A DNA stretch of 64,000 nucleotides. Source: Spirochaetaceae bacterium (GTDB lineage Bacteria; Spirochaetota; Spirochaetia; Treponematales; Treponemataceae). Under the pieces are notes generated by a model. The model was not told the origin of the DNA. It searched no databases and saw only the letters and a program-made list of their open reading frames with translations. Made by a program: the position numbers and the translations under genes. The DNA lies in the NCBI GenBank assembly GCA_017936665.1, contig JAGBFB010000041.1, positions 62,001-126,000 on the forward strand, in the 5' to 3' direction. Of the stretch, positions 18,289-26,702 are shown one piece after another (the first letter of the stretch is position 1; each line of letters starts with the position of its first letter).

Positions 18289-19764
18289 TTAATTTTCGGA
18301 ATATTTTTCCATTCTTATTGGCATTGCAGAGCCTTCAATTATACAACTACTTGTAGTTACAGTTACTGGAATAAAATCTATTCTGTCTTCATTTATTTTG
18401 TACATAAAAAATCCATTTAAAAGGCAATTTTCATCATCAGCTTTGAATTGAATTAAATCTGTGTTAAATAAAGTTGTTGTTGTGTAAACTCCAGTGGATT
18501 TTGTTGTATTATTAGTAAGTGTAAAAACTCCTTCTGCAAAAACTACTGTGTTATTTTGAAAATTCCACTTTCCAGCCCCTTCTTCCATATTTTTTACAAG
18601 AGGAACTATTTTATTTTCTTGAGTTTTAATTGTGTTCATATTTTGAGACGTTTTTTTGTAAACTCCGTCCCAGAGAGTATCTGTTCCGATAACCATTCTA
18701 ACATCATCTCTAACACGAATACGAATTTCATCTACAGAAACTAAAGCAATATCAAAATATCTTACAAGATTTGAAATTGATTTATTTGAGGCAGAAATAT
18801 ATATACCAGTTTTTCTTAAAGTACTATTTAACCAATCGTAAACTTCTTGAATTGATTGGTCAAAAAAGATGATTTCTTCAGATTTTGGATCAAAAAATAA
18901 ATATCTAGATTCACCCGAAGTTCCAGGTCTATACCATAAACCATCAAGAAAGTTTGTAAAAGTTGAAACATTCCCGTCTAAGATTCTTGCTAATTCTTTT
19001 GCAGCAATTTTTTTACTTGAAAGTCTAGTTGTTGATGTTATTTGATAATCAGAAGTTTTGTTATTCCATTCGTAAGTAGTTTGTACCTGTTCATAATCGG
19101 TGCTATTTGGAAGTTCTTCGGTGCTATACATAATAATAGGAAAACATTCTGCATTCATATTGTAAATTGAATAATTATCATTTCGTTGTGCTTGTTGAAT
19201 AAAAATTGTACCATCTGTTTGTAAATCAATAATTTTTGTGAAAGATAATCTGTTTCTTTCAATCTTGGGGTTATAGGCTTGTAGAATTGAATCATTATTA
19301 GAAGAGAATCCTGTACAAACTAAAGTATTTGTGTGATTTCCTGCTAAATCCATAATCATTATGTTGAAAGTTTTTACTTGGAATATTGGAGTTTGAATTT
19401 CAGTAAATCTTTCATATTCTGATGATTTTGAATTATACAAACCAATTACTAAAACAATGTTTGGATTATTTGCTTTTTTTACGGCGATGATTTGGTCTTC
19501 AAAAGTGTCTGAATTTATATCGATACTAAGAGTAGTAATTAATGTTTCATCAAGGTTTAGTTGAACTAATGATGTGTTTTCAAATTCTACAGAAGAATAG
19601 GATTCCGTATCTTCTGTTTGTTCTGTTTGATTTGTTGTGGCTGGAATTACAAGTTTTGCTCTAACAGTTTCATTTGCAGATTCTTTATAAAATGTATTAA
19701 ATACAAAAAAAACACCAAGAGATATTGCGAATAACAAAAAAAATACTAAAGTGAAACGTTTCAT
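18289..19764 (-). CDS. Pallilysin (TP0751)-related protein without the HEXXH site
   Basis: A 491-residue exported or membrane-anchored protein with an N-terminal hydrophobic segment (RFTLVFFLLFAISLGVFFVF). Residues ~272-372 (FLDGLWYRP, RYLFFDPKSEEIIFFDQSIQE, then DEIRIRVRDDVRMVIG and LWDGVYK) align by eye with the lipocalin-like body of T. pallidum TP0751, a laminin-binding adhesin/protease. Where TP0751 has HEVIH, this protein reads DEIRI, so the zinc-protease motif is absent. An N-terminal region with DINSDTFEDQIIAV resembles an FG-GAP or calcium-loop repeat and is extra. It starts 5 bp after the vWA gene with no Shine-Dalgarno, which suggests translational coupling. Orthology rests on my memory of TP0751 and on synteny. 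Confidence 0.75.
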   Translation of the reverse strand: MKRFTLVFFLLFAISLGVFFVFNTFYKESANETVRAKLVIPATTNQTEQTEDTESYSSVEFENTSLVQLNLDETLITTLSIDINSDTFEDQIIAVKKANNPNIVLVIGLYNSKSSEYERFTEIQTPIFQVKTFNIMIMDLAGNHTNTLVCTGFSSNNDSILQAYNPKIERNRLSFTKIIDLQTDGTIFIQQAQRNDNYSIYNMNAECFPIIMYSTEELPNSTDYEQVQTTYEWNNKTSDYQITSTTRLSSKKIAAKELARILDGNVSTFTNFLDGLWYRPGTSGESRYLFFDPKSEEIIFFDQSIQEVYDWLNSTLRKTGIYISASNKSISNLVRYFDIALVSVDEIRIRVRDDVRMVIGTDTLWDGVYKKTSQNMNTIKTQENKIVPLVKNMEEGAGKWNFQNNTVVFAEGVFTLTNNTTKSTGVYTTTTLFNTDLIQFKADDENCLLNGFFMYKINEDRIDFIPVTVTTSSCIIEGSAMPIRMEKYSEN

Positions 19765-19769
19765 GCTAA

Positions 19770-20423
19770 TTATTGTACAGAATAAATCCTAGAGTTTCCA
19801 GATGCTACAATGTTATTGTAAATTTTTTTAGCTAAATCTGCTACGTTTTGGTCAGAAGCGGTTCTAACTGCAATTTCGTACCAACTTCCTATTCCTTGTG
19901 TTTGATTTCCTTCATGATAAATTATTCTATCTGAAGAAAGATATTTATCTGCAAAGTCGTAGTAAGTTCCAGCGTATTTTGAACTGTAAGAAGCTTCCTG
20001 TATTAAATCTGTAAAGAGAAGGGTAACTCGCATTCTTGAAGATGGTGTTAAATCTAAGCGCTTTTTTGCGTTATCTAAAACACTACCGATGTCTGTAAAT
20101 GGACCGTCGGCTTTTTGTTCTTGAATTAGTGCAATTAAATTATCTAAATCTTCAGGAGTTTTTATTGTTTCTGAAAAAATTACTTTTGATTCTCCATAAA
20201 AAATAAATAAAGTGATAAAATCATCCATTGTTACACATCGTTTTAAAAATTTATTGCAAATCCAATCCTTCATAGCGTCAAAGGAATTTGTTTCTTCCAT
20301 TGAAATTGATTTGTCGATAACAAGATATAAATCTACAGGCTCAGTGCGTTCTAATGCAAATGTAAACTGAGTAGAGAATAATAAAATAGACAATATTATA
20401 GTAAAAATCTTAAAAATTTTCAT
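19770..20423 (-). CDS. Exported vWA-domain protein (TP0750-like)
   Basis: A 217-residue secreted von Willebrand A protein. A signal peptide (MKIFKIFTIILSILLFSTQFTFA) precedes the metal-ion-dependent adhesion site: DKSIS fits DxSxS. The later MIDAS elements DGPFTDIG (Thr) and LLFTDLIQE (Asp) are present. In T. pallidum the neighbouring protein TP0750 is a vWA-type protein cotranscribed with TP0751 and linked to fibrinogen and fibrinolysis; the same pairing is seen here. AAGGA lies 8 nt before the ATG at 20423, so the upstream ATG at 20432 is not used. Confidence 0.8.
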   Translation of the reverse strand: MKIFKIFTIILSILLFSTQFTFALERTEPVDLYLVIDKSISMEETNSFDAMKDWICNKFLKRCVTMDDFITLFIFYGESKVIFSETIKTPEDLDNLIALIQEQKADGPFTDIGSVLDNAKKRLDLTPSSRMRVTLLFTDLIQEASYSSKYAGTYYDFADKYLSSDRIIYHEGNQTQGIGSWYEIAVRTASDQNVADLAKKIYNNIVASGNSRIYSVQ

Positions 20424-20500
20424 AAAATCCATCCTTACTGGGTTTATATCTATAACTATATCACATTTTAAAGAATTTTAACACAAAAAAAAAAAAATGC

Positions 20501-20528
20501 TTTACATTCTGTTAACTATGTTTATAAT
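20501..20528 (+). promoter_or_regulatory. cfpA promoter
   Basis: TTTACA (20501-20506), a 16-bp spacer and TATAAT (20523-20528). A leader of about 75 nt follows. Confidence 0.65.
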
Positions 20529-20558
20529 CTTAAATATAAGATTTAGCAAAAATAGGCG

Positions 20559-20594
20559 CATCGCTATTCGCTTTTAGGCATTGGCGAGGCGGTG
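20559..20594 (+). other. 5'-UTR hairpin in front of cfpA
   Basis: CATCGC (20559-20564) pairs with GCGGTG (20589-20594) and an inner TCGC pairs with GCGA around a 12-nt loop. It ends 8 nt before the AAGGAG site and may stabilise an abundant mRNA. Confidence 0.5.
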
Positions 20595-20611
20595 TATTAA
20601 AAGGAGATATT

Positions 20612-22621
20612 ATGGCTAGTTTAGACATGAAAAAAAGCCCTAACGTATTTGATCCTACCACACCTAGTGCAGTTGGTTCTAGAAACTCTCTTGCTCAGGA
20701 ATATCGTGATCAACAGGCTGAAGTTAACAAACTTCTAGAAGAAGAAGCAAATAAGGTTTTAAACCACATCAATGCAAAACTTCCACAGGAAGTTCTTTCA
20801 CAATTAGATATCATGGGTGGTTTGAAAGAAAAACTTTATAACTATTTCAACCAAAACTATCAAAACATGTTCAACCGTTATGTTGTAACATCAGAAGATG
20901 AAATGGTAAAAAAGGTAAGAAACTTCATTGATAAAGAGGAAATGAAAGTTCTTAACCGCTATACACCAAAAGAAATTGCTGCTCTTCTTGAAGATGTTGG
21001 TGGTGCAGATAAATTTAATACAGGTGAAATTGAAAAATCTGTAGTAAATATGTACGGACACTTACAGGGACACATTCAACGTGGTGTAAACGATTTGGAA
21101 ACACTTACAAACTCACTTCTTCGTCAAAAAACAGACGTTGGTGCTTTCGTTCGTGGTGAAAACGCTTACTCAATCGTAAAATGTGCTTTTAAAGATAATA
21201 TTCTTAAACCAAAAACAGTTTCTGATGTAAAACTTTCTATTAACATTCTTGATTCAGAACTTATCAGTCCTATTTTCCATTATCAAGTAACTGTTGAATA
21301 TCTTATCAAAGACTTGCTTTCAAAACACATCACCGAAGAACTCGACAAAGTAGTTGAAGGTATGAAAAACGACAGAATCGAGCAAGGTCTTGATGAAATG
21401 ACTGATGGTGAGCTTATTTTTGCTAAAATGAACCATGTTACAGATTTTACAGATGATAATGTTGATAGCCCAAAAAGCCGTCGTTATGACATCATCGCAA
21501 AAGACTTAATGGATAGAATTCAAGACTTAAGAGCAGAAATTGATCCAGAAACTTTTGACCAATTAAATATCCGTGAAAACTTAAAAAATATCATTGATAT
21601 TGAAAATATTCGTAACCGTGGATTTAACACAGCAATTAACTCACTTACATCAATTCTTGATACTTCAAAAATGGGTTATCAATATATTGAAAACCTTAAA
21701 AATGCTCGTGAACTTATCCTTCGCGAATATGAAGATACAGATGCAGCACATCTCCCAGATGAACGCTATCAAATCCGCTTAAAATACTATGATAATGCTC
21801 AACTTCTTAACGAACGAGAAGCATATCGTGTACAACTTGCAAGTTTTGCAACAGAAGTAGAACACTTATGGGACGTTCTTCATACAGATTACGATGATTC
21901 AAAGCGCTGGAAGAGAGTTGCAGATTTTGAAGATTTGGCTGCTCTTTACAAGAAAAAGATTGTTAGCCGCTACAAGTCAAAAACTGGCGATCCTGTATAC
22001 GAAGATACAGCAAAAGTTTGGGATGAAATTTCTTTTGTAAAAGCACAAGAAACAGATGTTGAAAAAATGAATCAAACATTCTTGTACGAAAAAGATAAGA
22101 TTCGCAGCAAACTTATTATTATGAGAGACAAACTTGCTTCTATGTACGATTATCAATATCCAATTGAACGTCGTGTAATGGAAGAAAGATTAAGTTTCCT
22201 TGAAACTGAATTTAACAAATTTGATTACATGATTAACCCTTTCCATATCCAACCTGGTCTTTTGATGGATATCGATATTACATCTATCAAACGAAAGAAG
22301 GCAACTTTAGACGGAATGGCAAACGTATTGAACGAATTCTTACACAGCGTATCAAAAGGATTCCAAGATGCAGCATTCGCTTCATTCTCACGCCGTCGTT
22401 CAACTGTTCGTGTTGACCTTTCACAATCTTTTGCTCCACCAGAAGCAGATGATAAAAATGATGCAGGTAAATCAAGTTCTCCAGCAAAAGAACTTTTAGC
22501 AGAAATTAATTCTGATGCATTACCTGAACCAAAAGCAGAAAAAGCTCCTGCAAAAAAATCAACAAAATCATCAAAAGCTGGTGTAGTTGATTCTGGAAAA
22601 TCACGCCGAGGACGAAAATAA
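20612..22621 (+). CDS. cfpA: Cytoplasmic filament protein A
   Basis: The subunit of the ribbon of cytoplasmic filaments beneath the treponemal flagellar filaments, needed for normal cell division in T. denticola. It is 669 residues, close to the ~678 of the T. pallidum protein. The N-terminus ([39 protein letters not shown]) matches my memory of CfpA, and the body is charged and predominantly helical without membrane segments. The C-terminus (about 615-669) is a low-complexity Lys/Ala/Ser tail ending [15 protein letters not shown] is the Shine-Dalgarno. It has its own promoter and a leader hairpin, consistent with high expression. Neighbouring genes keep the pallidum order. Confidence 0.88.
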   Translation: MASLDMKKSPNVFDPTTPSAVGSRNSLAQEYRDQQAEVNKLLEEEANKVLNHINAKLPQEVLSQLDIMGGLKEKLYNYFNQNYQNMFNRYVVTSEDEMVKKVRNFIDKEEMKVLNRYTPKEIAALLEDVGGADKFNTGEIEKSVVNMYGHLQGHIQRGVNDLETLTNSLLRQKTDVGAFVRGENAYSIVKCAFKDNILKPKTVSDVKLSINILDSELISPIFHYQVTVEYLIKDLLSKHITEELDKVVEGMKNDRIEQGLDEMTDGELIFAKMNHVTDFTDDNVDSPKSRRYDIIAKDLMDRIQDLRAEIDPETFDQLNIRENLKNIIDIENIRNRGFNTAINSLTSILDTSKMGYQYIENLKNARELILREYEDTDAAHLPDERYQIRLKYYDNAQLLNEREAYRVQLASFATEVEHLWDVLHTDYDDSKRWKRVADFEDLAALYKKKIVSRYKSKTGDPVYEDTAKVWDEISFVKAQETDVEKMNQTFLYEKDKIRSKLIIMRDKLASMYDYQYPIERRVMEERLSFLETEFNKFDYMINPFHIQPGLLMDIDITSIKRKKATLDGMANVLNEFLHSVSKGFQDAAFASFSRRRSTVRVDLSQSFAPPEADDKNDAGKSSSPAKELLAEINSDALPEPKAEKAPAKKSTKSSKAGVVDSGKSRRGRK

Positions 22622-22634
22622 TTCGTCTAAGTAA

Positions 22635-22675
22635 GTAAATTCTTGGGGAAATATTTTATTTCTCCAAGAATTTTA
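22635..22675 (+). terminator. Hairpin after cfpA
   Basis: AAATTCTTGG (22637-22646) pairs with CCAAGAATTT (22664-22673), with an inner GAAAT/ATTTC stem. It has only a short T-run, so partial read-through into the 22723 gene is plausible. Confidence 0.65.
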
Positions 22676-22722
22676 CGCATAAAAGACGCAATCAGTCTTT
22701 CTCTTACGATTTGGAGGGTTCT

Positions 22723-23979
22723 ATGGGCGTAGCAGCTCGTTCATACAATGATACTGTAGATAAATTAATGACATGTCCTGCACAAAAAGTGCATATCGCA
22801 GATGCAGTAACTGATCTTGTTATAAAAAAAGAAATCACCGTAGCTGATGTTCCAGCTATTATGTATAAAATACTCATTGAAAATTGGAAATATTCTGTTA
22901 ACTCATATAATTTTGAATCCAATGCCTTTAATGCAGATCAAATTGTTTCAGATTTTGCAAAATGGAAGGCTTTAGATATAGTTTTTATGTATCATCATCC
23001 TGATTTAGGTGCAATTGTTATAAATCCAAAAAATCCTGCTCACAAAGAATATATTTCTGACTTTAGAAAAAATGAAATGTTGGTTGTATTCACTGGTTAT
23101 ACAGGAAAGAAAAATGCTGATGAACTTTGTGAATTAGCAAATAAAAAATCAATGGATGTAATTTACGGTAGAAAATGTTCAGGAATTGAAAAATTATTAA
23201 AAGGTTCTTACAGTTTTAAAAAAGATGCAAAGTTTGAATATGAAACATCTGAAGCTATTTCTTCAGGAACTGTAACTTCTGGTAAATCAAGAAGTTCTTC
23301 TAAATCTGAGCGTAACGTAATAGTAAAACCTGGAAAAATTGTAGAAAGAAGTTATGAACAAAAACAATCTTTCTTCATTGGTGGAAAAACTAACACAGAA
23401 AATCCTAAATGGTCATACGCAAAATATTGTGCAGATGTAAAAAATCAACCAAAAGATGCAAAAACACCTGTTGCTGCAATTCCTCAAAGTACAGGAACTT
23501 TCTCTTTTGCAAAACAAAATCAGGCTGTACAAAATGCTTTACCAGCTCCAGAAAACTCTGTGTCTGAAGTTCCAGCAGTACAAAATGAAGTGGTTGCAGA
23601 ACCTCAAACTTCTGTACCAGAAACTTCAAATACAAATCCTAATTCTATTAAGAAAATGTCTCCAATGCTTTCAGTTGTTGTTACAAACGAACTTTTCCAC
23701 AACGGAAATGTTGAAGCATGGAAAAGAATTATGGCAAGTTATACAGCAAAATATCCAGATTTGCAAATTTGGGTTTACTACGATGGAGAAAAAATTACTG
23801 ATATAAATGCTCTTTTCAAATGGGGAAAGGTAAAACATGGTAGTTGTATTCAATTTGTTGTAGTTGGTGAAGATATAAAAGATGTAGCAAAATTGAAACG
23901 CTACTTTACACAGGGAGCAAGTCCAATGTTCGAAGCATTTTTACAAGGCGCTCCAGGAACAGTCCTCAATCTGTTCTAA
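22723..23979 (+). CDS. Conserved Treponema protein of unknown function (between cfpA and ppdK)
   Basis: A cytoplasmic-looking protein of 418 residues with three parts. The first (~1-165) is mixed alpha/beta (ADAVTDLVIKKEITVADVPAIMYKILIENWKYSVNSYN, then VFMYHHPDLGAIVINPKNPAHKEYISDFRKNEMLVVFTGY). A Ser/Lys/Pro/Gln-rich linker spans ~180-320. The last domain (~320-418) reads SPMLSVVVTNELFHNGNVEAWKRIM and ends FLQGAPGTVLNLF. GGAGG directly precedes the ATG at 22723; the TTG at 22711 is not needed. Its position equals TP0747 in T. pallidum, as I recall. It may act with the filament protein, but that is context only. Confidence 0.7.
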   Translation: MGVAARSYNDTVDKLMTCPAQKVHIADAVTDLVIKKEITVADVPAIMYKILIENWKYSVNSYNFESNAFNADQIVSDFAKWKALDIVFMYHHPDLGAIVINPKNPAHKEYISDFRKNEMLVVFTGYTGKKNADELCELANKKSMDVIYGRKCSGIEKLLKGSYSFKKDAKFEYETSEAISSGTVTSGKSRSSSKSERNVIVKPGKIVERSYEQKQSFFIGGKTNTENPKWSYAKYCADVKNQPKDAKTPVAAIPQSTGTFSFAKQNQAVQNALPAPENSVSEVPAVQNEVVAEPQTSVPETSNTNPNSIKKMSPMLSVVVTNELFHNGNVEAWKRIMASYTAKYPDLQIWVYYDGEKITDINALFKWGKVKHGSCIQFVVVGEDIKDVAKLKRYFTQGASPMFEAFLQGAPGTVLNLF

Positions 23980-24006
23980 AAATTTGTTTTATCAGGAAGG
24001 GATATT

Positions 24007-26643
24007 ATGATTCTTGACAAAAAAAATATACATTACATTTCACGAAACAGTAAACTTGCAAAAGGTGTAAATAAAGATTGCTTTGGAATTAGAGCAAGAC
24101 TTGCTTTAGAACTTGCAGAAATGGATTTGCCTGTTTTGCCAGGTTTGCTTTTTGATGGAAATGTTGCAGGAAATTTAAAAGAAATTTCATTTTCAGAAAA
24201 TCTTTCTGATTATTTAGACAGATTCAAAGCTGAAGTTGGAAAATCTTTTGCAAATCCAGAACATCCTCTTTTAGTAAAGATTGTAGTTTCATCAAATATG
24301 GCGATTGCTCAGTATCCTTTGTTGCACAACATTGGTTTAGCTCGTGACACAATAGAAGGTTTTGCTAACAAAGTAGGTGAAGAATTTACATCAAGAGAAG
24401 TTCTTTTCCTTATGCTTGGTTCTTTAAAAATTGAAAAGATGATTGCAGAAAAAGAAGGAAAGATTGATCGCTACAATACTCTTTCTGAGCATCTTGCAGA
24501 AATCGAAGATATTTTTCAAAACAGACCAAGTGAACTTTCACCAATGGAAATTGTTAGAAAGTACGAAGGCATTTTGCCAGATTCATTCTTTGAATCCGCA
24601 ACTCGCCAGTTAGAAGTAATGATTTCTAGAGTAAGCCATCTTATCAAAATTGATGACCAGATTGAAAATGATACTTCTATCCTTATTCAGCCAATGGTTT
24701 ACGGAAACTACACAAAAAATTCATCTGCTGGTAGATGTACAACTAGAGATGTTGTTTCTGGGGATAAAAAACTTAAGGGTGAATTTTGGGAAAGAACATT
24801 TAATATCATCTTTACTCCAGGAAAAGATATTTCCAAACTAGATGATAAATATTACAAACAACTTTCAAAAATTGCATCAAAATTAGAAGATACTTTCAAA
24901 GATGTTCGAGAAATTCGTTTTACTATAGAAAATGGCAAATTGTGGATTATCGAACAGCGAGATATTGACCAAAAAAGTACTGCTTCTCAAATCAAGTTGT
25001 ATTTTGATTTATTAAAACGCAAATTAGTTACAGAAAAAGAATTAATAAATGCTTTCAAACCAGAACAACTTAGCGAACTTCTTCATCCAGTTATTGATGA
25101 TTCTTCAGTTAAGAGTTTCGATAAAGTTGTAGGTGGTATTTCTGGAGCTCCAGGAGCTGCTGTTGGTAGAGTATATTTTTCTACAGACGATTTGCTCGAA
25201 GCTAAAAAAATTGCAAAACAAAAAAATGAAGATACAAGATGTATTCTTTTGATGTGTGCAACTTATGCTGGGGATGTAAAAGCTATCGAAGAAGCAACTG
25301 GTGTTCTTTCAAATGAGGGTGGATATTCTGCTCATGCTTCTGTAGTTGCTCGTCAATACGGAAAAATTTCTCTTGTTAGACCTGATATGGTTATTACAGG
25401 AAAAAAAGCAAAAATCGGAGATATGGTAATTAATTCAGGTGATTATATTACTTTGAATGTTCCATATTACGGGGCTCCTGTTATTTACAAAGGAGCTGCT
25501 GACCTTGTACAACCAAATCCTGACAAATTAGGTTTATTTGATATTGTAAATGTTTGTAAAAAATACTGCGACGGATTCTATGTTCGAGCCAATGCTGATA
25601 GTCCAAAAGATGCTGAATTAGCATTGAAATTTGGTGCAGAAGGTGTTGGACTTTGTAGAACAGAACATATGTTCTTTAATGAAGATAGAATCAATCTTTT
25701 TAGAAGTATGATTTTATCCGAAAATGCTGAAGAAAGAAGCCAGTATCTTGAAAAATTAAAGAAATATCAAACAAAGGATTTCTATGGAATCTTAAAAGTA
25801 ATGGCAGGAAAACAAGTAACAATCAGATTGTTAGATGCTCCATTACACGAATTTTTACCTCACAATTCTCAAGAAATGGAAGCTTTCCTTGCTTTCATGA
25901 AAGATAGTGGAGTAAAAATTTCAAAAGCAGAATTACAAGCTAGAATTGATTCACTTTCAGAAAACAATCCAATGTTGGGTCATCGTGGTTGCCGAATTGC
26001 TGTTTCATATCCAGAAATTTATGAAATGCAAGTTTCTGCAATTTTTGAAGCCGCTTGTAAATTACGAAAGGAAAAATACAAGGTAGAACCAGAAGTTATG
26101 ATTCCTCTTGTAATGAACTCAACAGAATTAAAATTGATTTTGCACGGAAAGAAAATTGAAGGTTATACTTATAAAGGATTAAAAGATGTAGCTGATGAAG
26201 TTTGCGAAAAGGCAAATGTAAAAGATTTGTCTTACAAGGTTGGAACAATGATTGAACTTCCTTGTGCAGCACTAACAGCAGGAGAAATTGCTCGTTACGC
26301 ACAATTCTTCTCTTTTGGAACAAACGACTTAACTCAAACTACACTTGGACTTTCTAGAGATGACTTTAATTCATTTATGCCTGATTACACAATGTATGAC
26401 TTATTGGAAGGAAATCCATTTGCAACATTGGATCCTCGTGTAAAAGAATTAATTTCTATTGCAACAGAAAGAGGAAAGTCTATTCGTCCTGATTTAAGTG
26501 CAGGTTTGTGTGGTGAACACGGAGCAAGACCTGAAAATATCAAATTCTGTATGAATGCTGGAATCAATTATGTTTCATGCTCAGCTTATTCTGTTCCAAT
26601 TGCTCTTTTAGCTATTGCACAAATAAAAACTGCTGAAAAATAA
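24007..26643 (+). CDS. ppdK: Pyruvate phosphate dikinase homologue
   Basis: PPDK interconverts pyruvate, ATP and phosphate with PEP, AMP and pyrophosphate. The swivelling phosphohistidine domain is intact (NEGGYSAHASVVAR, His near 443). So is the PEP/pyruvate barrel (GVGLCRTEHMFF; MLGHRGCRI; FGTNDLTQTTLG; LCGEHGARPENIKF; INYVSCSAYSVP with the catalytic Cys near 857). The nucleotide-binding half is divergent: the usual GGKGANLAEM start is replaced by GIRARLALELAEMDLPVLPG, and SAGRCTTRDVVSGDKKLKGEF stands for the normal SGTGVAFTRNP segment. ATP use is therefore uncertain. The gene order matches T. pallidum TP0746-0748. Confidence 0.85.
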   Translation: MILDKKNIHYISRNSKLAKGVNKDCFGIRARLALELAEMDLPVLPGLLFDGNVAGNLKEISFSENLSDYLDRFKAEVGKSFANPEHPLLVKIVVSSNMAIAQYPLLHNIGLARDTIEGFANKVGEEFTSREVLFLMLGSLKIEKMIAEKEGKIDRYNTLSEHLAEIEDIFQNRPSELSPMEIVRKYEGILPDSFFESATRQLEVMISRVSHLIKIDDQIENDTSILIQPMVYGNYTKNSSAGRCTTRDVVSGDKKLKGEFWERTFNIIFTPGKDISKLDDKYYKQLSKIASKLEDTFKDVREIRFTIENGKLWIIEQRDIDQKSTASQIKLYFDLLKRKLVTEKELINAFKPEQLSELLHPVIDDSSVKSFDKVVGGISGAPGAAVGRVYFSTDDLLEAKKIAKQKNEDTRCILLMCATYAGDVKAIEEATGVLSNEGGYSAHASVVARQYGKISLVRPDMVITGKKAKIGDMVINSGDYITLNVPYYGAPVIYKGAADLVQPNPDKLGLFDIVNVCKKYCDGFYVRANADSPKDAELALKFGAEGVGLCRTEHMFFNEDRINLFRSMILSENAEERSQYLEKLKKYQTKDFYGILKVMAGKQVTIRLLDAPLHEFLPHNSQEMEAFLAFMKDSGVKISKAELQARIDSLSENNPMLGHRGCRIAVSYPEIYEMQVSAIFEAACKLRKEKYKVEPEVMIPLVMNSTELKLILHGKKIEGYTYKGLKDVADEVCEKANVKDLSYKVGTMIELPCAALTAGEIARYAQFFSFGTNDLTQTTLGLSRDDFNSFMPDYTMYDLLEGNPFATLDPRVKELISIATERGKSIRPDLSAGLCGEHGARPENIKFCMNAGINYVSCSAYSVPIALLAIAQIKTAEK

Positions 26644-26653
26644 TTTAACTTTT

Positions 26654-26683
26654 CGGTTACACTATTGACACTGATTGTAACCG
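26654..26683 (+). terminator. Terminator hairpin after ppdK, overlapping the alaS promoter
   Basis: CGGTTAC (26654-26660) pairs with GTAACCG (26677-26683), followed by ATTTTAC. The -35 element of the alaS promoter lies in its loop. Confidence 0.6.
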
Positions 26684-26693
26684 ATTTTACTAT
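26665..26693 (+). promoter_or_regulatory. alaS promoter
   Basis: A perfect TTGACA (26665-26670), a 17-bp spacer and TACTAT (26688-26693). The -10 ends 9 nt before the ATG, so a transcript from here would lose most of the GAGGAA Shine-Dalgarno and be leaderless or nearly so. Confidence 0.65.
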
Positions 26694-26702
26694 AGAGGAA
26701 CT

